Part shown: piece by piece, positions 17,098-25,813 of the stretch
Layout: each line of letters opens with the position of its first letter
How positions within the stretch are numbered: the first letter of the stretch is position 1
Origin: Novosphingobium kunmingense
GTDB lineage: Bacteria > Pseudomonadota > Alphaproteobacteria > Sphingomonadales > Sphingomonadaceae
Assembly: GCF_002813245.1 (NCBI RefSeq)
Contig: NZ_PHUF01000003.1
Coordinates: 248,001 to 312,000 of the forward strand
Direction: 5' to 3'
Length of the DNA stretch: 64,000 nt
Notes under the pieces: model-generated
Databases searched by the model: none
Told to the model about the DNA's origin: nothing
The model's input: the letters and a program-made list of their open reading frames with translations, nothing else
Program-made: the position numbers and the translations under genes

Positions 17098-19050
17098 ATG
17101 CCAACGAGCACTCCGGCCGCGGATGACGCGGACGCATCCAGTCCCGCCCAGCCGGGCACCCTCCACCAGCACAGCCTTGCAGCCCTGACGATCGGGGCGA
17201 TCGGCGTCGTCTTCGGCGATATCGGCACCAGCCCGCTCTATGCCTTCCGCGAGGCACTCGGCCAGGCGGCCTCGGACGGCCTGGTCCGCGAAGAGATCCT
17301 CGGCGTGATGAGCCTGATGATCTGGGCGCTGATCGTCGTCGTCACGCTCAAGTACGTGGTATTCCTGATGCGCGCCGACAACGACGGCGAAGGCGGCGTG
17401 CTGGCGCTGCTGGCGCTTGCCCAGCGCGGCACGGCGCGGCGCGGCGGCGTGGTCCTCGCACTCGGCGCGATCGGTGCGGCGCTGTTCTATGGCGACGCGG
17501 TCATCACGCCGTCGCTGTCCGTGCTCTCCGCAGTCGAGGGACTCAAGACCCTGCCTGGCGCGGGCGCGCTGTTCACCGAAACGCGCATCCTGGCGATCAG
17601 CCTTGTCATCCTCGTCGCGCTGTTCGCGGTCCAGTCGCGCGGGACGGCAAGCCTGTCGAAGCTGTTCGGCCCGGTCTGCATCGTCTGGTTCCTGGCGCTG
17701 GCCGCGCTAGGCCTGGTGCACGTTGCCGATGATCCCGGCGTCTTGGCAGCCTTCGCGCCGTGGCACGCGGTGGGCTTCGTCGCCAACCATGGGGTGCTTG
17801 GCCTGTTCGTGCTGGGCGCGGTGTTCCTGACCGTCACCGGTGCCGAGGCGTTGACCGCCGACATGGGCCACTTCGGCCGCGTGCCGATCCGTGCAGCCTG
17901 GTTCGCGCTGGTCTTTCCCGCGCTGGTCATCAACTACCTTGGACAGGGGGCCTTTGCGCTGAACACGCTGGAAGCCGCGCGCGCCAGCGGCCAGGCATTC
18001 GCCAACCAGGACTGGTTCTTCACCATGATCCCCGACGCGCTGCGCCTGCCCATGGTGCTGCTGGCGACGGCGGCGACTATCATCGCCAGCCAGGCGGTCA
18101 TCACCGGGGCCTATTCGCTGACCCAGCAGGCCATCCACCTTGGCCTGCTGCCCCGACTGTCGATCCGCCAGACGTCTGCCGGGCACGCCGGTCAGATATA
18201 CATGCCGGTGATCAACTGGCTGCTGCTGGTCGGCGTCGTCGTCCTGACCCTGGGCTTCCGGTCGAGTTCGGCCATGGCCGCAGCCTATGGCATTGCCGTC
18301 ACCGGAACAATGGTGGTGACCTGCTGCCTTGCCTATGTCGTGCTGCGCCGCCGCTGGGGCTGGAGCCTGCCCGCCAGCCTTGCCGTGATCGTGCCGTTCC
18401 TGGCGATCGATCTCGTTTTCTTCGGCGCCAATATCCTGCGCGTGGTCGAAGGCGGCTGGGTGCCGCTGACCATTGGCGCGGGCATCCTGGTGATCGTCTG
18501 GACCTGGGTTCGCGGTCGCAGGATCGTGGCGGACCTCGAAAGTGACGGCGCGGTTCCGCTGCGCGACATGGCCGCGATCCTGGCGCGCCGCCCGCTCGGC
18601 ACGGTCGAAGGGACCGCCGTGTTCCTGACCGCGCGGCCCGAGTACACGCCGCATGCTCTGCTCCACAACCTGAAGCACAACCGGGTGCTGCACGCCCACA
18701 ACCTGATCGCCACGGTCAAGGTCCTGCAAAAGCCGTGGTGCGATCCGGGCGAACGACTCAGCGTGACCCGCATCGACGATCGCTTCGCTCTCGCCGAACT
18801 GCGTTATGGCTTCATGGAACAGCCCGACGTGCGCGAAGACCTGATCCGCGGCGGGGATCTGGTCCCCGGCGCGGCGAAGGCCAGCTTCTTCATCGGGCGC
18901 AATTCGTACTCGCATGTCGCCGAAATCGGCATGCCGCTGTGGCAGGACGTGCTGTTCATCGCCCTGCACCGAAACGCCGCCAACCCGACCGACTATTATG
19001 CGATTCCCCCCAACCGGGTGATCGAACTGGGCGCGCAATACGCGATATGA
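17098..19050 (+). CDS. kup: Low-affinity potassium transporter Kup
   Basis: This 650-residue KUP/HAK/KT transporter takes up potassium, usually with protons. The family signature GVVFGDIGTSPLYAFREAL lies near residues 37-55, followed by about twelve membrane segments to residue 470. A cytoplasmic C-terminal domain follows (from about 480, with GTAVFLTARPEYTPHALLHN). Length is normal for proteobacterial Kup. GGAAAGG precedes the ATG at 17098. The gene stands alone, with a hairpin after the stop. Sphingomonads often carry several kup copies, so redundancy cannot be judged here. Confidence 0.96.
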   Translation: MPTSTPAADDADASSPAQPGTLHQHSLAALTIGAIGVVFGDIGTSPLYAFREALGQAASDGLVREEILGVMSLMIWALIVVVTLKYVVFLMRADNDGEGGVLALLALAQRGTARRGGVVLALGAIGAALFYGDAVITPSLSVLSAVEGLKTLPGAGALFTETRILAISLVILVALFAVQSRGTASLSKLFGPVCIVWFLALAALGLVHVADDPGVLAAFAPWHAVGFVANHGVLGLFVLGAVFLTVTGAEALTADMGHFGRVPIRAAWFALVFPALVINYLGQGAFALNTLEAARASGQAFANQDWFFTMIPDALRLPMVLLATAATIIASQAVITGAYSLTQQAIHLGLLPRLSIRQTSAGHAGQIYMPVINWLLLVGVVVLTLGFRSSSAMAAAYGIAVTGTMVVTCCLAYVVLRRRWGWSLPASLAVIVPFLAIDLVFFGANILRVVEGGWVPLTIGAGILVIVWTWVRGRRIVADLESDGAVPLRDMAAILARRPLGTVEGTAVFLTARPEYTPHALLHNLKHNRVLHAHNLIATVKVLQKPWCDPGERLSVTRIDDRFALAELRYGFMEQPDVREDLIRGGDLVPGAAKASFFIGRNSYSHVAEIGMPLWQDVLFIALHRNAANPTDYYAIPPNRVIELGAQYAI

Positions 19051-19056
19051 CCTTTA

Positions 19057-19100
19057 TGCGAGGAGACCCGTGAACCCTTCGGTTCCTGCATCTCCTCGCA
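19057..19100 (+). terminator. Hairpin after kup
   Basis: TGCGAGGAGA (19057-19066) is perfectly complementary to TCTCCTCGCA (19091-19100), and an inner GAACC/GGTTC stem (19072-19076 with 19081-19085) lies between. There is no T run, so it may stabilise the end of the mRNA or terminate weakly. Confidence 0.55.
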
Positions 19101-19185
19101 ATAACAGTGCGTTTCGTCGCAGGACTCTGTTTCGTTACCGGCCCGTTAGACAAACTGAAAGCATGTTCGGGCTATCGTCATTGTC

Positions 19186-20256
19186 ATGAAGAACGGGTTG
19201 ATCCTCCGTGCCTTGTCGGCTCTTGCCGTTATCGGCTCGACCATGGCACCCGCTGTCGCGGCCCCGGCGCCCGGCAAGCTCGAATCCAGCTTCGACAAGG
19301 CGTTCAGCGTCGAAACCAGGACGCAGAAGCCGGGCGTGGTCAAGGCGCCGGTGTCGATCCTGCCGGTCCAGGCCTGGCAGCAACCTTCGGGCCCGACGAC
19401 CTATGCCTCCAGCCTTGAGGCGACAGTTGCCGCGCTGGCCAATGCCGGCCAGGGCCGCATTGGCGTCGCCGCGACCGACCTTGGCACCGGCCGCACGGTC
19501 AGCGTGCTCGGCAGCCAGCCCTTCCCGATGGCCAGTACCAGCAAGCTCGCGATTGTCGCGACCTTCCTCCAGGGCGTCGACCAGGGCCGTTTTTCGCTGT
19601 CCGACCGCTATCCGTTGATGGTTCCGGTTCCCTCGGCCAAGTATTCCAGCACCGTTGCCCCGGTCCGCGCCGGCGCAACGATGACTGCCTGGCAGCTGAT
19701 CGACCGTACGATCATCAACAGCGACAACCAGGCCACCGACGCGCTGCTGCGCGTAGTCGGCGGACCCGCCGCGGTGAACAAGTGGGTGCGCGAATCGGCT
19801 GGCCTGACTGGCTTCAGCCTCAACCGCGACATCGCCACACTGGTCCGCGACGATGGCCAGTACGACCCGGCCCGCGTGGTCGATCAGCGCGACGCCGCGA
19901 CCCCTTTGACCATGGTCCAGCTGCTCACCGGGCTCCACCAGGGGCGCTGGCTCAGCCAGTCGAGCACCGGGGTGATCCTTTCGGCGATGGAACGCTGCGT
20001 CACCGGCAAGCGCCGCCTCAAGGCGCTGCTCCCCGGCGAGGCGCGCGTGCTCCACAAGACCGGCACCCTCAGCAACACGTCGAGCGACGTCGGTATCATC
20101 AAGACGCCCGATGGCCGGGACATCGCCGTGGCAATCTACGTGACGGGGCAGGGCGGCAAGTCCTTCCGCGACAGCCGCATCGCCAGCATCGCCCGCGCGA
20201 TCTACGACGGCTATCTCAGCGAAGCCTCGAATTTCCGCCGCACCGCCGCGCGCTGA
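19186..20256 (+). CDS. Class A beta-lactamase-like serine hydrolase, atypical omega loop
   Basis: This 356-residue secreted protein has a Sec signal peptide (residues 1-26, ending PAVAA). The penicillin-recognising motifs are present in order: S117-T-S-K120, S179-D-N181 and K291-T-G293. In class A enzymes a Glu four residues before a conserved Asn (Ambler E166) drives deacylation. Here the omega loop before R235-D236 reads VRDDGQYDPARVVDQRD, and an ungapped alignment from that RD puts Asp223 at position 166. It may therefore hydrolyse beta-lactams poorly, act as a binding protein, or have another substrate. The segment of about 50 residues between the signal peptide and the catalytic domain is unusual. 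It stands alone and ends at a strong terminator. Confidence 0.82.
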   Translation: MKNGLILRALSALAVIGSTMAPAVAAPAPGKLESSFDKAFSVETRTQKPGVVKAPVSILPVQAWQQPSGPTTYASSLEATVAALANAGQGRIGVAATDLGTGRTVSVLGSQPFPMASTSKLAIVATFLQGVDQGRFSLSDRYPLMVPVPSAKYSSTVAPVRAGATMTAWQLIDRTIINSDNQATDALLRVVGGPAAVNKWVRESAGLTGFSLNRDIATLVRDDGQYDPARVVDQRDAATPLTMVQLLTGLHQGRWLSQSSTGVILSAMERCVTGKRRLKALLPGEARVLHKTGTLSNTSSDVGIIKTPDGRDIAVAIYVTGQGGKSFRDSRIASIARAIYDGYLSEASNFRRTAAR

Positions 20257-20280
20257 ACCGCCAGCATCGGACATGAAGAA

Positions 20281-20314
20281 GGGGCGGCCCGCCGGATAGC
20301 GGGCCGCCCCTTTT
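20281..20314. terminator. Bidirectional terminator between convergent genes
   Basis: A perfect 12-base-pair stem (20281-20292 with 20299-20310) has a six-base loop, with TTTT after it on the plus strand and a pyrimidine tract (TTCTTC) after it on the minus strand. It lies between the hydrolase gene and the convergent DUF305-LVIVD gene. Confidence 0.88.
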
Positions 20315-20324
20315 GATTGCGGGA

Positions 20325-22556
20325 CTACTTGCGGCTCGCGGCTATCTTTGCCGCCACGCCCTCGGGCCAGGTAACCTGGGTCTGGGTCTGCGGGTTGAAG
20401 CCGTTGCCGGGATAGATCGCGGCCTCGGCGGCGGCGATCTCTTCCGCGCTCAGGAATGCACTGGGCTCCAGCTTGAACACGTCGATCCCGCGGCCGATCT
20501 CGGTCGCATAGATGCGTCCCTTGTACCAGTAGGCCGACCAGTAGCCGCCGAGGATAAGCTGGTCCTTGTCGATCGGGCCGCGATCGAAATAGGCAATTTC
20601 CCTGGGCTTGGTCGCGTCGGTGAAGTCGATCACGCTGATCCCGCCCTGATACCAGGCCTGGACGAAGATATCGCGCCCCGGCACCGGGACGATCGAGCCG
20701 TTGTGCGCGACGCAGTTTTCCTTGTCGGTCTGCGGCGCGGGCAGCTTGAAGTGGCCGCGATAGACCAGCTTGCCGTTCTCGATCCCGTAGAAGGCATCGG
20801 CGCCCCAGGCCTGTGGGTCGCCTGCCTGGCAGCGCGGGCGCATCCCGCCGCCCCATTCGTCGGTGAACAGCACCTTGGTGCCGTCGTTGTTGAAGGTGGC
20901 CGAATGCCAGTAGGCGAAGGACTTGTCCGACACGTCGTCGATCCGCTTGGGCTTCAACGGGTCCGCTATATCCATCAGGATGCCGTTGCCCGAACAGGCG
21001 CCCGCGGCCAGCTTCTTCGCCGGGAAGACGGTGATGTCGTGGCACTGGTCGGTCACTTCGGTGTTCTGCGTCCCCTCGCCGTGGTCGCCGCCGCGCCACA
21101 GTCCGGCGATCTTGCCTTCGGCGGCGAAGACGCGCGGGCGGTCGACGATGCGGGCCGCCGCCGGGTTGGCCACCGGCACCTCGATCACGTCGATGCTGAA
21201 CAGGGCGGTGTCATCGCCGCCTTCGGCAACGCAGCCGGCCAGTTCCGCGCTGTCGCGGACATGGCCCGTGCCCGAGGCGTAGAGCACGATGCGCTGGGAG
21301 TTTGCATCGACCACCGAATGGGTGTGGCTGCCGCGGCAGGTCTGGACCTGGCCGACCTGGCGCGGGTTGGCCAGATCGGCAATGTCGAACAGGCGGATGC
21401 CGCGGAAACGGTCGGCGCTGACCCGCCCGGTCACGCCCTGAAGGCCGCAATCCTTGCGCCCGCGCGGTTCCTCGACGCTCATCACCAGAAGGTTGCCGAC
21501 GATCGACACGTCACCCTGGCCGCCGGGGCAGACCACCGAGCTGACCAAGGAGGGCACGCCGTCCGTGCCGAGGCGATAGGTGTTGAAGCCGTGATAGCTG
21601 CCGGCGACCATCACATCGCCGGAAAAGGCGATGTCGGTGTTCATGAAGCCGAGCAGGGCCCATCGCTCGGCAAACTCGGGCTTGGGCGGTTCGACATCGG
21701 CTTTCTTGGCCGGGACCTTCTTCGGCGCTGGCTTCTTCGCTTCGTCGTCCTTCTTGGCCTTCAGCGGAAACAGCGCGCCCGGGTTCTTGGGGTCGAAGAA
21801 ACCGTCGGGCTTGGCCAAGCTGGCGATCTTGCGCATATTGAGCGCTGCCTCGCCGGCGTCGCGGAAACCGGGCTTCAGTGTAGCACGCGGATCGCCCGAC
21901 AAGCCGGCCAGGATCTTGTTCATCCGGTCGATCTCGGCCTTCTGGTCGGTCGTCACATCGGTGGTGAACTGGAACATCGCCGGGTCGTAGGCGCTGCCCT
22001 GCGACTTCAAGAGGTCCTGCACCATGTCGAGCGCGCCGCGGTGGTGGGCGATCATCAGTTGCAGGAACAGGCGGTCGAAGGCCGTGCCGCTGGCATTGGC
22101 CAGCGCTGCCATCTGTTCCGGTGTCGCCATGCCCTTCATCGGGGCCATGGCGGGCATCGCCGCCATGTCGTGACCGGCATGGGCGGCGTGGTTCATCGCC
22201 GGCATGGCCAGCGGCTCCGATCGGTCGGCAAGCCACTTTCGCATGAACTTCATCTCGTCGGCCTGGCTTGCATCGATGCGGCCGGCCGCGGAAACGACGT
22301 CGGGATTGTTGGTCCGCGTCTTGACCAGCGCCGCCATGTCGACCGCCTGCTGGTGGTGCACGATCATGTGCTGCATGAAGGCGACGTCGGCGGGCGAATA
22401 GCTGGCGTTGGCGAGCCTGATTGCGTCGGCCGGCGTGATCGTGCGGCCGGGCTGGCCGGGTGCGCCGGGCAGCACGATCGGCGCGGTCTGCGCCAGGGCC
22501 GAGGTAGCTGTGGTGGCTAGAAGGCCTGCAAGGGCAAGCCGCATCATCGTCCTCAT
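20325..22556 (-). CDS. Exported DUF305-LVIVD fusion protein
   Basis: This 743-residue protein has a signal peptide (cleavage after about residue 22, SALA). The N-terminal third is a DUF305 module with its two hallmark motifs: M61QHMIVHHQQAVDM and LQLMIAHHRGALDM, with His pairs at 67-68 and 171-172. A Met/His-rich stretch lies between them (about residues 117-144). DUF305 proteins such as cyanobacterial CopM bind copper in the periplasm. After a Lys/Pro-rich linker (about 265-300) the rest is an LVIVD-repeat beta-propeller, with units such as GIRLFDIADLANPRQVGQV and GISVIDFTDATKPREI. GGGAG precedes the ATG at 22556. A metal-related envelope role is inferred. There is no operon partner; the next minus-strand gene ends 72 bases upstream. 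Confidence 0.87.
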   Translation of the reverse strand: MRTMMRLALAGLLATTATSALAQTAPIVLPGAPGQPGRTITPADAIRLANASYSPADVAFMQHMIVHHQQAVDMAALVKTRTNNPDVVSAAGRIDASQADEMKFMRKWLADRSEPLAMPAMNHAAHAGHDMAAMPAMAPMKGMATPEQMAALANASGTAFDRLFLQLMIAHHRGALDMVQDLLKSQGSAYDPAMFQFTTDVTTDQKAEIDRMNKILAGLSGDPRATLKPGFRDAGEAALNMRKIASLAKPDGFFDPKNPGALFPLKAKKDDEAKKPAPKKVPAKKADVEPPKPEFAERWALLGFMNTDIAFSGDVMVAGSYHGFNTYRLGTDGVPSLVSSVVCPGGQGDVSIVGNLLVMSVEEPRGRKDCGLQGVTGRVSADRFRGIRLFDIADLANPRQVGQVQTCRGSHTHSVVDANSQRIVLYASGTGHVRDSAELAGCVAEGGDDTALFSIDVIEVPVANPAAARIVDRPRVFAAEGKIAGLWRGGDHGEGTQNTEVTDQCHDITVFPAKKLAAGACSGNGILMDIADPLKPKRIDDVSDKSFAYWHSATFNNDGTKVLFTDEWGGGMRPRCQAGDPQAWGADAFYGIENGKLVYRGHFKLPAPQTDKENCVAHNGSIVPVPGRDIFVQAWYQGGISVIDFTDATKPREIAYFDRGPIDKDQLILGGYWSAYWYKGRIYATEIGRGIDVFKLEPSAFLSAEEIAAAEAAIYPGNGFNPQTQTQVTWPEGVAAKIAASRK

Positions 22557-22628
22557 CCGGACACTCCCTGTTTTACCGTTGACGGGTGGCTAACACGGGA
22601 GCGCCGGATTGAAAAAGGCCTAAGTCGT

Positions 22629-23915
22629 TCAGGCGAAAAGCGCCTTGCGCGGCCCGAGGTAGCCGAACAGGTAGGCGCCGACCTTGCGCATCTGTATCTC
22701 TTCCGCACCTTCGGTGATGCGGTAGCGGCGGTGGTGGCGATAGATGTGTTCGAACGGCTTGTGCCGCGAATAGCCGATGCCGCCGTGGACCTGCATAGCC
22801 CGGTCGGCCGCTTCGCAGACCAGCCGGTTGGCGTAGTAGTTGCACATCGAGATCTTGTCGGACAGTTGGTGCTCCAGCTCCTTGTGCGGGATCTGGTCCA
22901 TTTGCCAGGCGGTCTGGTAGATGAAGGCGCGCAGCATTTCGCACTGGGTCGCCAGTTCGACCAGCGGGAACTGGATCCCCTGGTTGCGCGCCAGTTCGGC
23001 CCCGAACGGCTTGCGGTGCCGGGCGTACTTGACCGATTCCTCGACGCAGTAGGTCGCCGCGCCGAGCGAGCTGGCGGCCTGGCGGATGCGGTTCTGGTGG
23101 ACGAAGCTCTGCGCAATCGACAGCCCGCCATCGACCGGACCGAGCACAGCGCTTTCCGGGACCCAGCAATTCTCGAAATGCATCCGCGGGTGATCGGTCG
23201 GCATGTTGAAGGTCCACATGTATTCGTCGACGACCATGCCGGGAGTGTCGATCGGGACCAGCAGGCAGGTGATGCCCTTGGCATCGCCGTCCTTGCCGCT
23301 GGTGCGGCAGAACGCGGCGCAGTGGGTGGCGACGTGCATCCCGGTGATCCACATCTTGCGGCCGTCGATGCGCCAGCCGGCCACCCCGTCGCGCGTTTCG
23401 CGCACGGCGCGGGTTTCCATGTGGGTAGCGTCCGAACCGTGGTCGGGTTCGGTCAATCCGAAGGCGACGCGGCGCTGGCGGTTGAACCCGCCGAGGATGA
23501 ACTCCTCCTGCTGTTCGGCGGTGCCGAAATGTTCGAACATCGCAACGAAGGGAAAATTCCCGACGATCGAGTGCTCGTTCTGAAGATCGTTGTGCAGGCC
23601 AAGGCCCTTCGCCGCGAAGCGGTCGCGGATGACCGCCATGGCAAGGTTCGATCCGTCCTTGCCGCCATATTTCTTGGGTGCCGAAAAGCGCCAGTGCCCG
23701 GCCTTGTCGGCGCGGATCGAGGCTTCGCGCAGCAGCATTTCCCAGTCGTGTCGGGGCAGGCCGTCGTTCTCGAAATCGGTGCGGGCGTACTCGCGGCGAT
23801 GGTCGAAGAAGCGGTTGTTGTCGTCGGCCATCTGCAGCGGCGTGATCTCGGCATCGATGAACCGGTCGAGTTCGGCAAGATAGTCGATGAGGTCCTGGGG
23901 CAGCGCAAAGTTCAT
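22629..23915 (-). CDS. Acyl-CoA dehydrogenase, ACAD10/ACAD11-like
   Basis: This 428-residue flavoprotein has the complete acyl-CoA dehydrogenase fold. The FAD/substrate loop AFGLTEPDHGSDATHMET lies near residues 151-168, RKMWITGMHVATHCAAF follows, and MQVHGGIGYSRHKPFEHIYR closes the active site near the C-terminus, with ITEGAEEIQMRKVG after it. The sequence style is that of the ACAD10/ACAD11 branch rather than short-chain enzymes. The gene starts 3 bases after the stop of a phosphotransferase-like gene. Animal ACAD10/ACAD11 carry these two domains in one polypeptide. That suggests joint action on hydroxy-acyl-CoAs, with phosphorylation followed by dehydration or oxidation. Confidence 0.9.
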   Translation of the reverse strand: MNFALPQDLIDYLAELDRFIDAEITPLQMADDNNRFFDHRREYARTDFENDGLPRHDWEMLLREASIRADKAGHWRFSAPKKYGGKDGSNLAMAVIRDRFAAKGLGLHNDLQNEHSIVGNFPFVAMFEHFGTAEQQEEFILGGFNRQRRVAFGLTEPDHGSDATHMETRAVRETRDGVAGWRIDGRKMWITGMHVATHCAAFCRTSGKDGDAKGITCLLVPIDTPGMVVDEYMWTFNMPTDHPRMHFENCWVPESAVLGPVDGGLSIAQSFVHQNRIRQAASSLGAATYCVEESVKYARHRKPFGAELARNQGIQFPLVELATQCEMLRAFIYQTAWQMDQIPHKELEHQLSDKISMCNYYANRLVCEAADRAMQVHGGIGYSRHKPFEHIYRHHRRYRITEGAEEIQMRKVGAYLFGYLGPRKALFA

Positions 23916-23918
23916 CGT

Positions 23919-25277
23919 TCAGTTTCCTTCCCAGCGGGCCCGCGCTTCAGCCAGCGCGGGATATTTCGGTACGTCGGCGGATAATTTGTCGAGCGCCATG
24001 CGGCGCAGCCGGGCCAGCAGGCCGGGCGTCGCCAGGTCGGCCGTGCCGGCCATCAATTGCGTGGCCAGCGCCGGATCGGTGGCGCTGGGGCGCTGCGCGA
24101 TCTCGCGCGCGACGATGCCCAGCGCGTTGCGCGCAACGGCCAGGTTGAACTTGTCGCGCCCGCTGACCAGCGCCTTCATGTCGCTGTTGAGCCATTCCGA
24201 CACCGCTTCCAGCATTTCGCTGCCGTTGGGTTCGCCGGTCCCGGGGACCACCGGGAGCAGGGCTGCGGGCAGGGGGCGGCGGCGCTCCACCTCGGGCGCA
24301 AGGTCTTCGAGCAGGAGCACGAGGTCAAGCTCCTGCTCGCTGGTACGCCGCGCGACGACCACGCGTTCGATCGACCGGTCGTGGCCGTCGCGCCAGAAGC
24401 CGCCCATCTGCAGGCAACCAAGCGCCCACCAGAACGTGCGATAGACAGTCCAGAAGCGGAAGCGATCGCGGTCGATCGCCTGTCCGCCGGCGGCTTCGTA
24501 GGCACTGAACAGCTCGTCCAGCGTGGCAAGTCCGTAGGCGGGACGGTCCGGCCGCGAAAAGCGCCACACGGTCATGCAGCCGAAGGCGAGGTCCTCGTGC
24601 GGGTCGCCAAGATGGGCCAGTTCCCAGTCGATCACGCCCGCCAGCCGGCCGCGATCAGCGCCCTCCACCTCGACCAGCAGGTTGCCGAGCCGGAAATCGC
24701 CGTGGCACAGCCTCGGTGCGACGGGCGCGGGCAGGTTGTCCTCCAGCCAGCGTAGCGCAAGCGCCAGGATCGGACGGTCGCCGCCATAGTCCAGAAAGCG
24801 GCTCTTCAATTCGCCAAGCGCCGCCGCGGTATCCATCACCGGTACCGGCAGGCCGTCGACCGGAAGAGTGTGGATCGCCGCCAGTTCGCGCGCGATGTCG
24901 CCGATCAGCGGGGCCGGCTGTGACGCGGCGAGGATGGTGTTGGGTTCGGGCGTGCCGGGCATGGCGCGCATCACGTAGCCGCTGCCGATGCCGTCTTCGG
25001 GGGCCAGTTCGGCAACCACTTCGGGCGCCAGCACCCCGCCGGCCCGCGCGGCGCGGATCAGCCGGGCTTCGGCCGCGTGGTCCATAGGGCGACCGGCCAT
25101 AAGGTCGGCCGAGGGCGCGCGGCGCAGTATCAGGAGTTCACTTCCGGCGCGGAATCGCCAGCTCTCCATATTGGCCCCGCCCGACAGCCGTTCCAGCCCC
25201 GATGGTGCGCCCAATCCGACGCGGCCTAACGTGCGGGTCAATCCGGCAGCCAGAGTGTCGGCTGGGGTAGGGGGCAT
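23919..25277 (-). CDS. APH-fold phosphotransferase, ACAD10/11 kinase-domain-like
   Basis: This 452-residue protein has an aminoglycoside phosphotransferase (APH) kinase fold. The catalytic loop H192-G-D-F-R-L-G-N199 and the metal-binding IDW at Asp217 are intact, and the nucleotide loop LSGGANMESW lies near residue 31. The C-terminal 120 residues add a helical region. The longer open frame starts at 25487, but the ATG at 25277 has a strong GGAGAGGAG and gives the family N-terminus. It directly precedes the acyl-CoA dehydrogenase gene. In eukaryotic ACAD10/ACAD11 this kinase domain phosphorylates 4-hydroxyacyl substrates, so lipid or hydroxy-acid breakdown is more likely than antibiotic resistance. 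Confidence 0.87.
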   Translation of the reverse strand: MPPTPADTLAAGLTRTLGRVGLGAPSGLERLSGGANMESWRFRAGSELLILRRAPSADLMAGRPMDHAAEARLIRAARAGGVLAPEVVAELAPEDGIGSGYVMRAMPGTPEPNTILAASQPAPLIGDIARELAAIHTLPVDGLPVPVMDTAAALGELKSRFLDYGGDRPILALALRWLEDNLPAPVAPRLCHGDFRLGNLLVEVEGADRGRLAGVIDWELAHLGDPHEDLAFGCMTVWRFSRPDRPAYGLATLDELFSAYEAAGGQAIDRDRFRFWTVYRTFWWALGCLQMGGFWRDGHDRSIERVVVARRTSEQELDLVLLLEDLAPEVERRRPLPAALLPVVPGTGEPNGSEMLEAVSEWLNSDMKALVSGRDKFNLAVARNALGIVAREIAQRPSATDPALATQLMAGTADLATPGLLARLRRMALDKLSADVPKYPALAEARARWEGN

Positions 25278-25344
25278 TTGCGGGGCTCCTCTCCGCCCCG
25301 GTTCGGGGTCTCGCCCGGCCAGTTTAAGTGAGCGGTTAAACCAG

Positions 25345-25737
25345 TCAAGCGCCTTGACCGATGAACGGCAGCGCGAACCAAGCCGCGGCAAGGCAAATTC
25401 CAAGCCAGACGATTGCCACTGCCAGCGCTCCGCCGCGGCTGACCGGCCTTTGCGCCATCCGCGCCGCTCGCGCGCGCAGATCGGCAAACAGGGCGGGGGG
25501 AATCAGGCGGATCGCCAGCCAGATGCCCAGCGGCACGATCAGCAGGTCGTCGACCAGGCCGAGGACAGGAATGAAATCGGGGATGAGGTCGATCGGGCTG
25601 AAGGCATAGGCGGCCACCACCAGGGCCAGTGCCTTGGCCGGCACGGGCACGCGAGGATCGCGCGCCGCCAGCCACAGCGCCAGGGCGTCGGCCTTCAGCC
25701 GCCGGGCCCAATCTGAGAGGGTCGATCGCCAGGTCAC
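25345..25737 (-). CDS. YkvA family (DUF1232) membrane protein
   Basis: This 130-residue protein contains the DUF1232/YkvA core, with the signature YAFSPIDLIPDFIPVLGLVDD near residues 43-63 (the proline/aspartate pattern defines the family). It also has hydrophobic segments, including a C-terminal one (about 105-123). The function of the family is unknown. It lies 67 bases upstream of the phosphotransferase gene on the same strand and may be cotranscribed with it. A terminator separates it from the lipoprotein gene behind it. Confidence 0.88.
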   Translation of the reverse strand: MTWRSTLSDWARRLKADALALWLAARDPRVPVPAKALALVVAAYAFSPIDLIPDFIPVLGLVDDLLIVPLGIWLAIRLIPPALFADLRARAARMAQRPVSRGGALAVAIVWLGICLAAAWFALPFIGQGA

Positions 25738-25763
25738 AGCCGCAGCCTAGCGCACAAAGAAAA

Positions 25764-25789
25764 GGGCGCGAAGGTTTCCCCTCGCGCCC
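25764..25789 (-). terminator. Terminator after the alanine-rich lipoprotein gene
   Basis: Read on the minus strand, GGGCGCGAGG (25780-25789) pairs with CCTTCGCGCCC (25764-25774) around a short loop and is followed by TTTTCTTTG. One unpaired base interrupts the stem. It lies directly downstream of the minus-strand gene at 25814. Confidence 0.8.
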
Positions 25790-25813
25790 CGATCTTTTGC
25801 CAGACGGCGAAGA

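Noticed and set aside
20313..22520. Plus-strand frame of 735 codons opposite the DUF305-LVIVD gene
   Set aside because: Shadow frame; the minus-strand gene has a signal peptide, domain motifs and a ribosome-binding site.
23919..25277. Antibiotic resistance kinase (aminoglycoside phosphotransferase)
   Set aside because: The fold is shared, but the tight linkage to an ACAD10/11-like dehydrogenase gene and the extra C-terminal region point to lipid metabolism.
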